DNA of 64,000 nt from Ciborinia camelliae (taxonomy: Eukaryota; Ascomycota; Leotiomycetes; Helotiales; Sclerotiniaceae): assembly GCA_025890175.1 (NCBI GenBank), contig JANPYM010000003.1:1461795-1525794 (forward strand), read 5' to 3'. Below, one piece after another: positions 12,189 to 24,048 of this stretch (the first letter of the stretch is position 1; each line of letters begins with the position of its first letter). Below the pieces are notes generated by a model. That model made no database searches. It was not told the origin of the DNA and saw only the letters and a list, made by a program, of their open reading frames with translations. Both the position numbers and the translations under genes were made by a program.

Positions 12189-12916
12189 TTTGTTGAAAGT
12201 TTTGATGATATTGCTCATAGGCTGCATATCATCAGTGAGAGAGTGAGGGTCTTGGGTGGTTGGTAGTCGGTTTGAGAATATCTTGGATATACGAATACAG
12301 ACTCACGATGAATGCTATACCTAGTTATAGTCCAGCTCGTCTAGCGTGGCCGCGGAAGACACGTGCCTGGATGCCTTTTTTCACAATATTTTTGTACCTA
12401 GCATGTAATTGGATACAATCGTTATGTTACGGATTTCCTCCTCGTTTCGAGCCATTGTATTAATCACCACATGGGCATTAGAACTATTTCATCACCAGCG
12501 GATGGTGGAAGTCCTGAGTGTGGAATTTCAATCCTAGATCAACTAAGTGATACATTTCAATCATTGTGACTAGCAAAGTATCGGATATCTAGTTGGTACA
12601 TATTTTGTGTAGATAAACTGGGATCAAGATATGGAGTGGCAAGGTTAGGCTTTCGGTACCAATTCTTCGGGTCGTGCCTTTCATTTTCGGCCACCGACAT
12701 AGCTCCAGGGGCACAGCATGTAAGCCCAACAAGGCGATGTTACTCTTTATAAAGTTCGAATTATTCTTTCAGAATATGTTCTGTCTTTCGATCAGTATTC
12801 CAAGACATAGTTTTTCATCATTTCAATCATACATGAGGAAAGCTGCTGTGGAGGCATTATTCTACCGTTTTTGATTTCCTCTTGCATCAAAAGTATAGCA
12901 ATTATTATTGCCAATC
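12189..12916. other. No gene seen
   Basis: Spacer between the SAT4 gene and the hydrolase, both on the plus strand. It should hold the terminator of the first and the promoter of the second. No domain-bearing frame. Confidence 0.5.
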
Positions 12917-14056
12917 ATGGGAGCCGAATCAACTTCAGCGTTCACTCGCCAGCCTCTCAAATTCCTCTACGGCGTATTCCAGATCGTCACTTTACCAATT
13001 CGACTCACATGGATTCTTCTCTACTACATCCCAAAACCTCTTCGTCAGAACCCCAATTGGAGCTACCATTCTGCTGTCGGTCTAGAAATATTTCTTGTCT
13101 GGTGGCATTACACCGCGAAGGTCCACTATCGCACCCCCAAGTCCTTATCTCCGGGCATGTTGAAAGATCGTTTCGTTGTTATAGAACCGTCTGTTACGAG
13201 TCCTTCAATATATCGTGGAGTCGCTAATCACTCTATCGTCCGACCCATCACAATCGGTGCAGCCTGGTATCCTACACGATATACCCCCAGCCTTGAGGAT
13301 GGAGTACCGCAACGAGTTGCAATTCATTTCCATGGCGGCGGCTATGTTCTTGGTGGTTGTCGACCTACAGAAAGTCCATGGGGACCTCAAGTTCTTGCTA
13401 AGCATTTGAAGGGTCCTGTTCTCCAAATACAATACCGTCTTGCGGCGGAGGAAGCAGCATATTTTCCAGCTGCCCTGCAAGATGGATTGACAGCCTACTC
13501 ATATGTTCTCAACGAACTGAATGTTCGCCCACAAGACATCATTCTATCTGGAGAATCTGCGGGCGCTCATATCGTCATAGCCATGATACGGTATCTCAGT
13601 AGCGGAGAAGGGAAAGGAACGCTACCTTTGCCACGAGCCGGGTTGCTCTGGAGTCCATGGGTAAATCTAGTGCCCAACCAATTGACACTTGATGATCACC
13701 CAAATGCCAAGACAGATTACATGTTAGGTTCAATACTCGAATGGGGTGCAAGTAGCTTCACACCTCCCGGATGGGACAGAGGTCATCCATATATTTCTCC
13801 AGCAGGAAATGAGTTCAAAAGTCCAGTTCCTCTGTTCATTCAAACGGGCACATTGGAAGTGTTGTATGAGCAACATGTGAAATTCGCCAAGGCGATGAAG
13901 GAGTGTGGGACCAAAGTGGAATTTTTGGAAATCCAAAATGCACCCCATGATACTTTTGGAGCGGGATTAATTCTGGGTTTTGTGAAGGAGGCAGAAGCTG
14001 CTGCGGAGAAAGCGGTCAAGTTTGTTGAGGACGTTAAGTATGATGATGGTGCCTAG
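12917..14056 (+). CDS. Alpha/beta hydrolase, hormone-sensitive-lipase type
   Basis: Single-exon gene of 379 residues. The frame is open above 12917 but holds only a TTG at 12908, so MGAESTSAF is taken as the start. A hydrophobic helix near residues 17-38 could anchor it in a membrane. The oxyanion motif HGGGYVLGG is at about residue 139, the nucleophile motif GESAGAH gives Ser214, and NAPHDTFGAG gives catalytic His344. The usual Asp before it is replaced by Glu318 in TLEVLYEQ, which the family tolerates. It should hydrolyse esters of small or lipid substrates; the true substrate cannot be read from sequence. It may be a survivor of a cluster with the SAT4 gene and the PKS relic, but such hydrolases also occur alone. 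Confidence 0.88.
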   Translation: MGAESTSAFTRQPLKFLYGVFQIVTLPIRLTWILLYYIPKPLRQNPNWSYHSAVGLEIFLVWWHYTAKVHYRTPKSLSPGMLKDRFVVIEPSVTSPSIYRGVANHSIVRPITIGAAWYPTRYTPSLEDGVPQRVAIHFHGGGYVLGGCRPTESPWGPQVLAKHLKGPVLQIQYRLAAEEAAYFPAALQDGLTAYSYVLNELNVRPQDIILSGESAGAHIVIAMIRYLSSGEGKGTLPLPRAGLLWSPWVNLVPNQLTLDDHPNAKTDYMLGSILEWGASSFTPPGWDRGHPYISPAGNEFKSPVPLFIQTGTLEVLYEQHVKFAKAMKECGTKVEFLEIQNAPHDTFGAGLILGFVKEAEAAAEKAVKFVEDVKYDDGA

Positions 14057-15150
14057 GATGTTACCAATTTTGCGAGGGTCTTGTTCTTGGAAAAGCATTC
14101 TGCGAATGTAGATTTGATTTAGATTAGATTAGATTAGATTTTAGCCTAATATATACACTCCTAGATTCTTTCAATCTAATATCACTTATCTACAATCTAC
14201 TGTTCTTTGTGCCATGCATTATCTGCTTATAGATCTCTGGGGTTTCCGACAATCATATATTTGTAGCATATGTAGCACATTTGATCTCCCTTTCGTGGGC
14301 AAGTATACTCCAAACTGATGAAACTCAGGGTAAGGGCTAGTTTGGATGCCAAAATCTGCTGTAATAACATAAAGCATCATTCAACTAGCAGGTAGGGCTT
14401 CAACTAACAGCCTTATGAACCCCATATTCCAAATAATGCCGCCTTCACTCGAAAGCGTTAATTTATATAAACAGAACTATTTGACTGATCGTAAAATCAA
14501 GACTGTAGGATAAAATTGACGGCATACCATCAATGAATATGATTCCAACTTCCACGTGTGCTTCATTAGAACGATCAGAATGGCTCTCTCTCATGAAGCC
14601 CTTTTCAAATGGTTAAACCCCTATTTCAAAACTCCAGCCAGCCTCGAACTTCCCAGTGACAAAATTATAATCACACAACCTCATTATTGTTGTTCTCCTC
14701 AAGTATATCAATATATTGCCTATTAATAGTAGGTGTACGTTCAGGGGAAACAATATTCCGAGCCGAGATCGGAAATGCGCTAAACACAAACCTTCATGTG
14801 ATTTCCACCCAGCTTCGGAGCTTCCCCACATATATGCGGCCGCGCATCAACAATCAAAAGACCTCGAGCCGATCGGGACACATTTACGATACCTATCAGA
14901 TGCCTGAGCTTTTGTTTTCCATCCCAATTGATCCATACCTATTGAATAAGATTGCCTTCTACGACTTACAACTTCTTGACAGATAATTCACATCTTCCAA
15001 TTTTCTAAACATTTGTATTTCCATTGATTCTCTCTATATTGAAGAATTTCTTGAAAGGAATCCTAAAACTCAAGTTAACTCGAAGTTAAATAATTACATA
15101 CCTCCTGCACAAGATATCTAATCTATTTCGCTTTCTTCGCAAACGTCAAA
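14057..15150. other. No gene seen; short GATTA microsatellite
   Basis: AT-rich spacer. A run of TTAGA/GATTA units lies at 14114-14144. A minus frame at 14613-14831 and plus frames at 14687-14986 have no domain I recognise. Confidence 0.5.
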
Positions 15151-15844
15151 ATGGTATGAATTTTTGTTTCCTACTGGCCTCTTACTCGAATTCCTGAATA
15201 TTAGTTTCTCGTGATATGGTCTTTAACAACTCCCTCGATCATATCCCCCTCAAATCCCCAGCTACTCTTCTTCCACCCCCAACCCCCAAGCTGACCCTCT
15301 CCCTTCCTAGGTTCAAACACCCACCCAGCGCAAAGCCAACCTCAAGTTCGCCGCCCTAAACGAGAACAAGCAAGGAAAATCAGAGGCTCAATTGCAGAAG
15401 AAGGACTCGAAGAAGCAAAAGAGCCCTATTAGTAAAGGCTGGTTATGTAGGTTTCAATTTCTTTCTTTGATTCTTATTTCTTGGAAAGGGGATTGGGGAA
15501 GAGGAAGAGGCAGAGGAAGGAAAGAAAAGAACAAATGGTGGATAGGGAGGGGCCAGCAAGAGCAAGATGAGGAAAGGTGGAAAGTTTGAATGGGTGTGCA
15601 CAAGATGGAAATAAAGGGGAGAGCAGAACGACCCCATGAGGGAGCAGAGATCAGGACAAGCTGTGATGCAGGAAATATGAAGCGCACATAAACAAGAAGA
15701 AACAAAGATTCCACACGGAATCCCATGCTATAACAAAGCCCTTAGCTAACAAACAATTCAATAGATCTCTTCACATTCATCCTCATCGGCGGATTTGTTG
15801 TCGATGCCATTTTCCGGATAATGACCTACTTCGGCAGTAAATAA
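15151..15844 (+). CDS. YSY6: RAMP4/SERP1-type ER translocon-associated protein
   Basis: Model: exon 1 is only the ATG at 15151-15153, followed at once by GTATGA; exon 2 is 15311-15446 and exon 3 15765-15844. The product has 72 residues. It starts MVQTPTQRKANLKFAALNEN, continues with a basic stretch ending KQKSPISKGWL, and closes with one membrane helix (LFTFILIGGFVVDAIF) and a short lumenal end MTYFGSK. Length, basic cytosolic half and single C-terminal helix fit the RAMP4/SERP1/Ysy6 family, which binds the Sec61 channel and ribosome and helps protect membrane proteins during ER stress. None of the single frames is long enough to suggest the gene on its own; it appears only after splicing. 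Confidence 0.9.
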
Positions 15845-16487
15845 ACGCATCTCTTCACATAGTATCACATTAAAATTTATCCGACTCTCGCAACCATATT
15901 CCCCCCGCACGACTTCAACTTCAGTCATTGCGAGGATTGGAGGGATATGCACATGTACATGTACATGCACTGTACACAGCGAAGGACGACATGTATTGCG
16001 GGAAGCGAGACGTAGAAATTCTAGGGGCTGGGCCTGGATTGCAATCAAGAAAGCATGCAATCCATGGCGAAAATCTGTGAATGGGCGTTACTTCAGGGTT
16101 TTATTCTCATTTAATTTTTCGTAGCCGGATCTCAATGGCGAGGAGTTTTTTTCATACGGGATCAAAAATTGATTCGATTTAGCGCTGAAGAGTGGACACA
16201 CTACCAATATTGAACAACTATTCTTCTGGAAAAGCTACTCGTGATGCATTTTATTTTGAGATATGTTTATTTGGTTGTGTCTACTTTACTCAATCTGGGA
16301 GTAGAGGAGAAATGTGATGGAAAGAAAGGAGCCGACTTTTAGAACACCCATCCTATCACCCATGACCCAGAAATTTAACAGGAAACAGAAAATCCATGGA
16401 TATTAAGATCTTACTTCATCGATCCAGCAAATCAAATGACCTCTCCTCCCCCGGGGTCTCACTTAACCTTCCCACACGCTAGCTACC
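15845..16487. other. No gene seen
   Basis: Convergent 3' flank between the RAMP4 gene and the minus-strand SMAP-domain gene. A TACATG/CATGTA-rich spot lies at 15949-15968. Confidence 0.5.
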
Positions 16488-18709
16488 CTATGCACCCAAA
16501 CCTCTCCTCTTCGCTCCCCCATCATGCTTCATCTTCATTCCATAATCATACTGTCTCTCTAACTCGCTCTGGACCTTCTCAATATCCTTCTTTCCCTTGG
16601 CCTCACCCCCCTTGCCACTAGCAGCTCCTCCCTTCCCAGCACCCAGTAATCTCAAGAACTTGCTTTTACGCTCTGCATCACCATCCAAGGCATCTGCATT
16701 CCATTGTGCAGCGACTTCAGGAGCCTCTGGTTCTTCCGAAGTAGATTTCGACTTCTTTCGCTTAGAGGATTCCTTTTCTTCCTTGGAGCGTTTGCGCTTC
16801 TTGGATTCTTCTACTTGGGGTTCTGGTGCTGATTCAGGGGTTTCTTCTTGAGCGACTGACGATTTGGCGGCTTTTTCGGCCTTCTTACGGGATTTTTTCT
16901 CTTCTTTGCTTTCGGAGGTTGGCTCTTCAACAACAGTGGCTTTTGCGGCCTTTTCTGCCTTCTTACGGGCCTTTTTCTCCTCTTTAGTTTCCTCGGCTAG
17001 TTCCGAGACTTCTTCGGCAATGGTTTCCTTGGACGCTTTATCGGCTTTCTTTTTTTCTTTCTTGGATTTTTTCTCTTCCTTCGTTTCCTCTGGTTGATCC
17101 AATGCCATCTCCAGGCCACCTAACAGATCGATGGTTCCCTCACCATCCTCCTTGACTTCTTCCTTCGCAGGCGCAGCTCCATTCTCTCCGGCTTCCTTGG
17201 CAGCTCTTTCCGCCCTCCTCAATTCCTTCCTCGCCTTTCTATTCTGCTTTCCCTTCAAACTTGCGATTCCCAATTTCGCTTCTTCTTCCTTCTTCGCTCT
17301 TTTTTCCACTTTCTTCTCCGCTTTGCGCTTTATACGAGCCTCTTTCAACGCAGCTTTCTCTTCTTCAGTCATGACTTTTGGCACTTTCTCGTATACACCC
17401 ATTGCTTTCTCTTGTCTTCGTGTATCCTTCCTGACGCGCTGTATTTCTCTCTTGACAATTGCGTTTAGTTGGCTTTCGTCTAGGTTGAATTTAGGCTTCT
17501 GTTTCTTCTCCTCCGCTTTCTTTGCCTTGGATTCCTCGGATTCATCTTCGTTATCGCTGCCAGAGTCTGAATCTGAATCAGAGTCGGAGTCAGAGTTAGC
17601 TTCGGCTTCCGAATCAGAAGCTTCCGAATCATCCTCATCCTCATCATCACCCAAGATCTCATTCTTCGCCTGGACGGGATCGAAAGGAACACCCATTTTC
17701 TGTGCTGTTCTTCTCTTCGCCTTCATCAATCTCCTGAATCTAGCTTCTTCCCTTTGTTTTCTTCTAAGATCTCTCTTTGCATTTCCAGCATCTCTCTTTG
17801 CCAAGGCCAATCTCTGCTCAATTTGTCCATCCGAAATATCCCACAACGCCAACCAATTCTCCTCTCCCTCCGGCAAGGCAATTCCCTCTGGAATAATCGG
17901 TCTCGGTGGAACGGGTTTAGGTTCGTACATCTTCTTCTTCTTGAGTGCCGTCTTCGAAATGTGTGATTTCTTCTCTCCCTCAAGAAGCTTAAGTCGTTCC
18001 GGGTTGACACCTTCTGGCACAGAACCATCTCCGTTCTCAACCGGCTTCTTTTCTTCGGCTAGTTCTTGTTTCCTCTCTAAACTCTTCTTACTCTTCACAG
18101 TTCCATCCTCCAAAGTAACAACCTCACCCACATTAAAAGACGCTCCACTAGGATCGTGGACTGCGGCCAGTCTTTGGACCTGGTTAACGGCGTTCAGGCG
18201 AATCTTATAACGTTCGACATCGATTGCATGAAGACGATTCCTCTCTTTGTTTTTATTGTATTTTTCTGGGTTACGAGTCTACAAAGCGCAAATTTAATTA
18301 GTCCTTGAACCCCTCCAAGTCCGGATTATAAGTTCAAAGCTTACAGCACGTCTGGTCATAATACCATTCAACTTTCTAGCCTTCTTTGCATCGGACTTGG
18401 CCTTCTTCTTCTCTTTCTTGGCCGCAAGTCGTACTTCGCGCGCAATTCGCGATCGTTCCTCTATAAGTCCAATCCATTAGCATTTACCATCCAATGCCAA
18501 ACGAAGCCCCAAATCCTCAACCCCAAAGTCAAGTCCCAATGGACACCCAAAGCACAAACAAACCTACCCTTAGTGGCTCCAATAACCTTCGGCTTCCCGC
18601 TGGAAAGCGACTTATTCCTGTAACCCGCATCACGCTTCTTCATCGGTTGATCGAACTCAAATTTTTCGCCCACTCCCCCGAGGGGAATGAAGTTTGCTGA
18701 TGTCTCCAT
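16488..18709 (-). CDS. Lysine-rich SMAP-domain protein, probably nucleolar
   Basis: Minus-strand model: exon 1 18709-18568, exon 2 18460-18345, exon 3 18278-16488, 682 residues; introns have GTAGGT..TAG and GTAAGC..TAG. The start METSANFIPL is chosen; an in-frame ATG at 18724 would add five residues. Exon 2 is a basic helix (ERSRIAREVRLAAKKEKKK). The middle carries RPIIPEGIALPEGEENWLAL, an acidic Ser/Asp run, then lysine-rich KKEKKKADKASK-like repeats. The C-terminus (WNADALDGDAERKSKFLRLL, then LERQYDYGMKMKHDG) resembles the small acidic protein (SMAP) domain. Composition suggests the nucleolus and ribosome assembly or RNA binding; that is inference. I cannot give a gene name. Confidence 0.75.
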
Positions 18710-19116
18710 ATTGTATGTATGCAAAAGAAAGAACTACAATTCAAGAAAATGTGGCTGAAGGAGAGAGAGAGATTCCGGAATTCGAGATGCGATTGGGAAT
18801 ATTTTTTTTTGCTTGGTTGGTCCGAGCTCTGGGTAGGCTCCGATAAGGATAAGGATTCCAGTCACGTGAATCGCTCCCTTCTTGCGAGTTGGGTTCATTT
18901 TAGAGGGACGTAAAGGATTGAGGGTGATGTCAAGGAAATTTCATTCTTCGAACGCATTTGAAAAAATACAAATAAATGATTTGTACAAATCCATTTATAT
19001 GGACAGCTTGCAGCATCAAAACTCAAAAGTTTTCAATCCACGACTACCTTTGTTTGGTATCTGTTACACGCTCCATACGCCATTGAATGCCTCCTAGCCC
19101 GCTATGCATATTACGC
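18710..19116. other. Spacer between tandem minus-strand genes
   Basis: It holds the promoter of the SMAP-domain gene and the end of the AP-3 delta transcript. No gene seen. Confidence 0.55.
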
Positions 19117-22100
19117 CTATTCCATAACCTCTTCTTCCCCCCTTGGCTTCTTCTTCTTCTTCTTCGGCTTCACGACATCTGTAGTCGTAGGGGCTACCGA
19201 AGACTCGCCTTCTCCTTCATCGACCATTGCCTTTTTCACCTTCTTCTTTTTCTTAACCACTGCCACTACTTCACCTTCTACAGGTTTCGCCTTCTTCTTC
19301 GTCTTTTTCTTCACCACTGTGCCTTCCGGTGGTACATCTTGTGCGGCATGGATTCTCTCATTCGCCCTCTGCATCTCCAGTCGGAGCCTTTCTACTTCTT
19401 TCATGGCTTTTACCATCTCGGCCTCCTCTTTCTGTTGACGCTCGAAATCAATACCACTTGTATCATCACCTTCAAGGGAAAATTGTCCTATATGGCTTGA
19501 GTCTACTTGTAATAGAGATTGCTTTCCTCTGGCAATCCGTGACTTAATAGGCCCATCCGTACTGTTTTCAGAATCGTTCGCAGGTGTAGAAGTTCCGCTT
19601 AGGTTCAACGTTTCATCAGCAGCCACTTGTATTCGGTGACGGGGCTTTTTTGATGGCTTATTATTATTCGTCATGTTCAAATTCGTCTTGCCAAGTTCTA
19701 GCTGCATGATAGGTATGGCATCGATGTCGAGATCTGGCCCGTTGTTGCTTTGGAGAATGTTGTGAAGAGGCGTTGACGTTCCGGATACGCCGCCATCATT
19801 TGGTGCGATATAAAATGGATCATCTCTATTCCTTTCAAGCCTCTCTGCTTTCCGTCGTGCGACGATATCTGGGTCTAAGTATGACTCTTCGTTGCCTTGT
19901 TGATAAGATTGAGCAGGTTGATCGGGGCTTCCACCAAGACGATTGATAGCAGGCTCGTTAGATGAGATGGAGGTAGGTTCTAGTTTCTGATGATAATATA
20001 TTTCGAATTCGTCATTCTCAGGCTCATCAAAGGATATGGTATCTACGTTCCGTAATAGGTTGTGCAAATTTGGATTGATCGGTTGATCAAGATCCAAATT
20101 CGATGGCGCTGGCACATTCTTTTGCGCGCTCGCTGCAACCGAGTTTAGTTCCTGCCCCCTGAATAGCGAAGGTAATGCCTGTGTGAGCAAAAGTGGCGCG
20201 TCTTGTTGAACAGATTCTGAGGAGGGCTCTTGACCACTTGTTGCTTCTGCTGCCAATTTTAACAATTCCGAAAATTCAACTGCCCTCTCCTGAACCTCCA
20301 AATCGGGGTGCATTGCCAGAGGCTCAAGGGTATTTATAATACGTGCCATCAAGAGTGACATCATTGTCTTCCGTTCTGCCGTCCAGAATGAATGTTCGTC
20401 ATCAGCTAAAACCGAAAACAACTTCGGTAACGCTTGGAGGTATACAATGAGACCCTCGGCAGAAGTTGACACTTTGGCAATATGCAGTAAAGCCGTCATT
20501 GTATTTTCTGGAGACTCCAGATAAGAAGCATACTCCCCAACCACCCAAGATATTGGTCGGAGTGCTCCATTGCCGGAGCTGACTTGGCTTGTCGTATCGT
20601 TATAAGCTAGTACTAGAATTGATTCGGCAGCCCTAGCAGCTTGAGACCGGACTGCTTTCACTTTGACGGCCACACTTCGCAATTCATCTCCTATCTTTTC
20701 AGAAATATCATTATCCAAGTACTCATCCGATTCTTGGTTTGAAGACGAATTCGTGATGGGAGCATTTCTGACAAGCTGAATCAAAATGTCTATATACCAA
20801 TCGAAATCAGCGAGATTGGCATAGTTATTTATCGAGCACATTTCTAGTATCCTAGTGATGACATCCACCTTGTAGTCATCAGGTAATAGTAGATCTTGTG
20901 ACGATCCCCTGTCAGGCTTGATTGCGACTTCCGGAGCCTCATCATCTGAATCTGCTTCAGGTTCGATGTGTCCAGCATGTCGAAGATTGGAATTACCTGT
21001 GGGTATTGAAGGAGAGCTTCGAAGTTGTCTCATCAATCTCCCAACGATAGACATCAGATTCTCGCTGCTGACCATACCTACAACCAAGTCTAATGCGCGT
21101 AATCGTATTGACATGTCGGCACTATCAATGCAATCCATTATTACATCTTCTTGCTGAGCAACAAGAAATGGATGCGTAAGAACAATTTTATTGAAGGCGA
21201 GTAGAGCAACATATTTTACTGCAAGTATTTAGTTTCAGTGGTCTGCTTAGGAATTATTGACTTACGATTAGGATCTCCTTCAACCATAATCATCCCACGC
21301 AACTTGCTCACACAAAGAGTGGCTATTTCTTCTCCTCCTACGGACTCATCACTGCTTCCAAGAATTCCTCCTAGTATGATGCCATTTATACATTCATATA
21401 GCAGTGACATTGCTGGAGTAGTTCGGATAATTGATGTAAGTGGTGGCAACAGTTTTTTAACCAATCTTGGCTCGAGTGGAGTCAAGGTAGCAAACTAGAT
21501 GTATGTTAGTGTGTATCTTGCTAGTTTAATTTTACAACTGACCAGTTTGATGAGCTTGATCGCCATCCAATTATTTCCACTATCTACAAGGAGCTCAAAT
21601 AACCTTGGTGCAAGTGGTAAAAAGTCCTGAGGTCTTCGCCATCCCAGCTCACAAACAACATTGACAATTGCAGCCGTAACACTTGGATCCTCGCCTTCAT
21701 CCATCAATCGCTCCTTGATCTTCGGCCATGCGGGACGTAATGTTTCCGGGTAGACTAAAGCTAATCTGTACAGTGTAACAATAGTTTTCTTGCGAATCGC
21801 CGGATGTGAGTGTGTCATCCGTGGTAATAGATCCGAGAGAACAGATAGTGCGAGTGAAGGAGTAATGACATGCGGTAATGTTATGATAGGAAGAGACATC
21901 GTTGTCGGCGCAGCAGAACTCAAATCCTGTATATGTCTGAGTATGGTACTTCAAGATGATACGAAAAAGCCATACCTTCTTCAATAGATTTGTAGCCAAC
22001 ATAAGAACTTCAGTATCCGGCCTGAAGCTCTGCACAGCACTTAGATATCCGACTCGTTTCTGCAGGTATTTCGCAGAGGACATAACTTCTAGAACATGAA

Positions 22101-22407
22101 AGGAAGCCCAGGACATATCGTGACCAAACATTTCAAGGTAAACCAGCTTCAGCATGGCCGTGGCCTTGAGGTCTGCAGTGTAGCTGTCAGTTAAAATGCA
22201 CCCCCTTTTCGCCATAGATTCTAACCCATATCGGACCCTTTGATTTCTGTTCGACATTCCTTCAAACTATTTTGAATATACTCTTTTTCGTTCCCTTTAT
22301 GATTCCGCAGTCCTCGAATGAGGTCGTACAAAGATTTTTCGAACCTGCTATAGCTTTAGTACATTGTCCTGATTGAAAGTATGGAGGTTCCGAGCAAGGG
22401 CGCACAT
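19117..22407 (-). CDS. APL5: AP-3 adaptor complex subunit delta
   Basis: Large subunit of the AP-3 coat that sorts cargo from the Golgi/endosome to the vacuole. Model: coding exons 22407-22406, 22344-22226, 22172-21976, 21926-21543, 21494-21266 and 21218-19117, 1010 residues. The N-terminus MFEKSLYDLIRGLRNHKGNE and LKATAMLKLVYLEMFGHDMS are typical delta-adaptin trunk, followed by HEAT-like helices (TPLEPRLVKKLLPPLTSIIR). The tail from about residue 640 is charged, ending in a lysine-rich stretch. No uninterrupted ATG precedes FEKSL. An AT at 22407-22406 joined over a 61 nt intron (GTGCGC..TAGCAG) to G22344 restores ATG, so the start codon seems to be split. The gene is divergent from EMC2. 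Confidence 0.92.
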
Positions 22408-22924
22408 TTTCGAAGACTTATGCTACTATGGAGCGGTTCCCCATTAAGAACTTCGATTAGGGGAGCTTTGAATATTGAGTATAGGCGAAGCGCATGACTT
22501 GAACTGTGCCAGAAATTAGGGGAGATTTGGAAATAAATATTATTATTCAACCGTTGTTGAGACTTTCTTCTAAGTTGACATGTTGATCTAAGCTGCAAGT
22601 ATCCATTCCATCCGATATTCATTCCTTCCCCCACTACCTAGGTAGGTACACCGCCCGCCCGCGTCAGTGATAGTACTTTAAGGCATTAACTTTTGAGATG
22701 AGGCATCAATACCTAGGTCCCGACTCCCGAGCTTTAGGTACGGGAGGTAAGGTAACTTTATGTGGAGAGAGCTTTACGGCCAGGAAGGTATTACAATAAT
22801 CACAGGCTGTCCATCCCATTAATAAATTGATTGATCTTACAACCCCGGATTTTCAACCATCTACAAAATACGTTTTTACCCACCAAAATTGCCATCTACA
22901 ACGTTGATCGAAATCATTACAAGC
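22408..22924. promoter_or_regulatory. Divergent promoter of AP-3 delta and EMC2
   Basis: About 517 bp separate the two start codons, which face away from each other. It includes the palindromic CTACCTAGGTAGG tract at 22634-22646 and another ACCTAGGT near 22711. No coding signal. Confidence 0.5.
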
Positions 22925-24048
22925 ATGTCATCTGCACTTCTACACCCGCCTGCGCATCTTTCGCCTGCATTGGCTTTAGAAAACTCCCAACAGGCTCCCT
23001 CCATATTGCGAAACACACCTTCATCATTATCATCATGGTCCTTGAGCTCTATCTGGTCTGCGGCGGAGTCGCCTGAATTATGGACTACTTACGAAAACTT
23101 AGTAATGTCATGCTTAAGGACTGGAGATGAGAAATCTGCGGAGCTATGCATCAAGCGACTCCAGGAAAGATTCGGGCTCGATAATGAACGGATTATGGCA
23201 ATGAGGGGATTAATTTGTGAGATCGGGGCAGCAGACGATGCAGAATTACATACAGTATTAAAGGGATACGAAACTAACTTGTCGGACAATCCAAACAATA
23301 TGGTAAGTTTGCCTGGACGTGTCTCCATACAACTACTTACTGGGCTGCGTAGCCTATCTTGAAACGTCGCATTGCGGTGCTCCGGTCACTTGGAAATATG
23401 TCTGAGGCAATCACCGCCCTCAACGAGCTCTTGGATTTGTCCCCCGCGGATGCAGAAGCCTGGGCAGAACTGTCGGATCTTTATGTCTCGCAGGGCATGT
23501 ATCCACAGGGAATATTCGCACTGGAAGAGGTCCTACTCATTGCCCCAAATGCATGGAATGTGGGCAGCCCAATATCCTCCTTGGAACTCGTCAGTATGCT
23601 AATAACCAAACTCAGATTCATGCCCGACTTGGAGAGATTCTATACATTGCCGCAGGTGTAAATGATTCAAGTTCGGACAGGTACCTTGCAGAATCTATGC
23701 GGAGATTTTGTAGAAGTATCGAATTATGTGATGACTACCTTCGCGGATACTATGGTTTGAAACTGGTTGGTGATAATCCCTATTTTTCAGATCATAGCTA
23801 ACACATGACAGGCCAGCAGTCAATTTCTCAGCAAACCTCCAACGAATCGAAACACCAAATCGGATCCTAGTCTACCCTTACCAGACAGAAAAACAATCGA
23901 GAAGCTGAATGAGACTGCTACGTCTAAATTGTCGGAAATCGTCCGACGAAGTGCTGCGAAAGAACCTGGCTGGGAGGGCTATGACGAAGCTTCCCTCATC
24001 GCCGCTCGTGAATTGTTGAATAGGGACTCGGGTTCTATTACTCATTGA
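22925..24048 (+). CDS. EMC2: ER membrane protein complex subunit 2 (TPR protein)
   Basis: Cytosolic TPR subunit of the EMC, which inserts tail-anchored and other membrane proteins into the ER. Model: exons 22925-23302, 23353-23559, 23616-23765 and 23812-24048, 323 residues. The frame is open from a TTG at 22889, but the first ATG is 22925 (MSSALLHPP). Typical features are LWTTYENLVMSCLRTGDEKS, the TPR helices MSEAITALNELLDLSPADAE then AWAELSDLYVSQGMYPQGIF, IHARLGEILYIAAGV after intron 2, and RSIELCDDYLRGYYGLKL before intron 3. Exon 4 ends in LIAARELLNRDS. Introns are 50, 56 and 46 nt; the second uses a GTGGGC donor. Confidence 0.93.

Noticed and set aside
12908..12916. Upstream start for the alpha/beta hydrolase
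   Set aside because: The codon at 12908 is TTG, not ATG. The first ATG is 12917.
17131..18210. 359-codon plus-strand frame (Ser/Phe/Leu-rich)
   Set aside because: Exact antisense of the Lys/Glu-rich SMAP-domain gene; the complement of AAG/GAA-rich codons gives long open Phe/Ser-rich frames without biological meaning.
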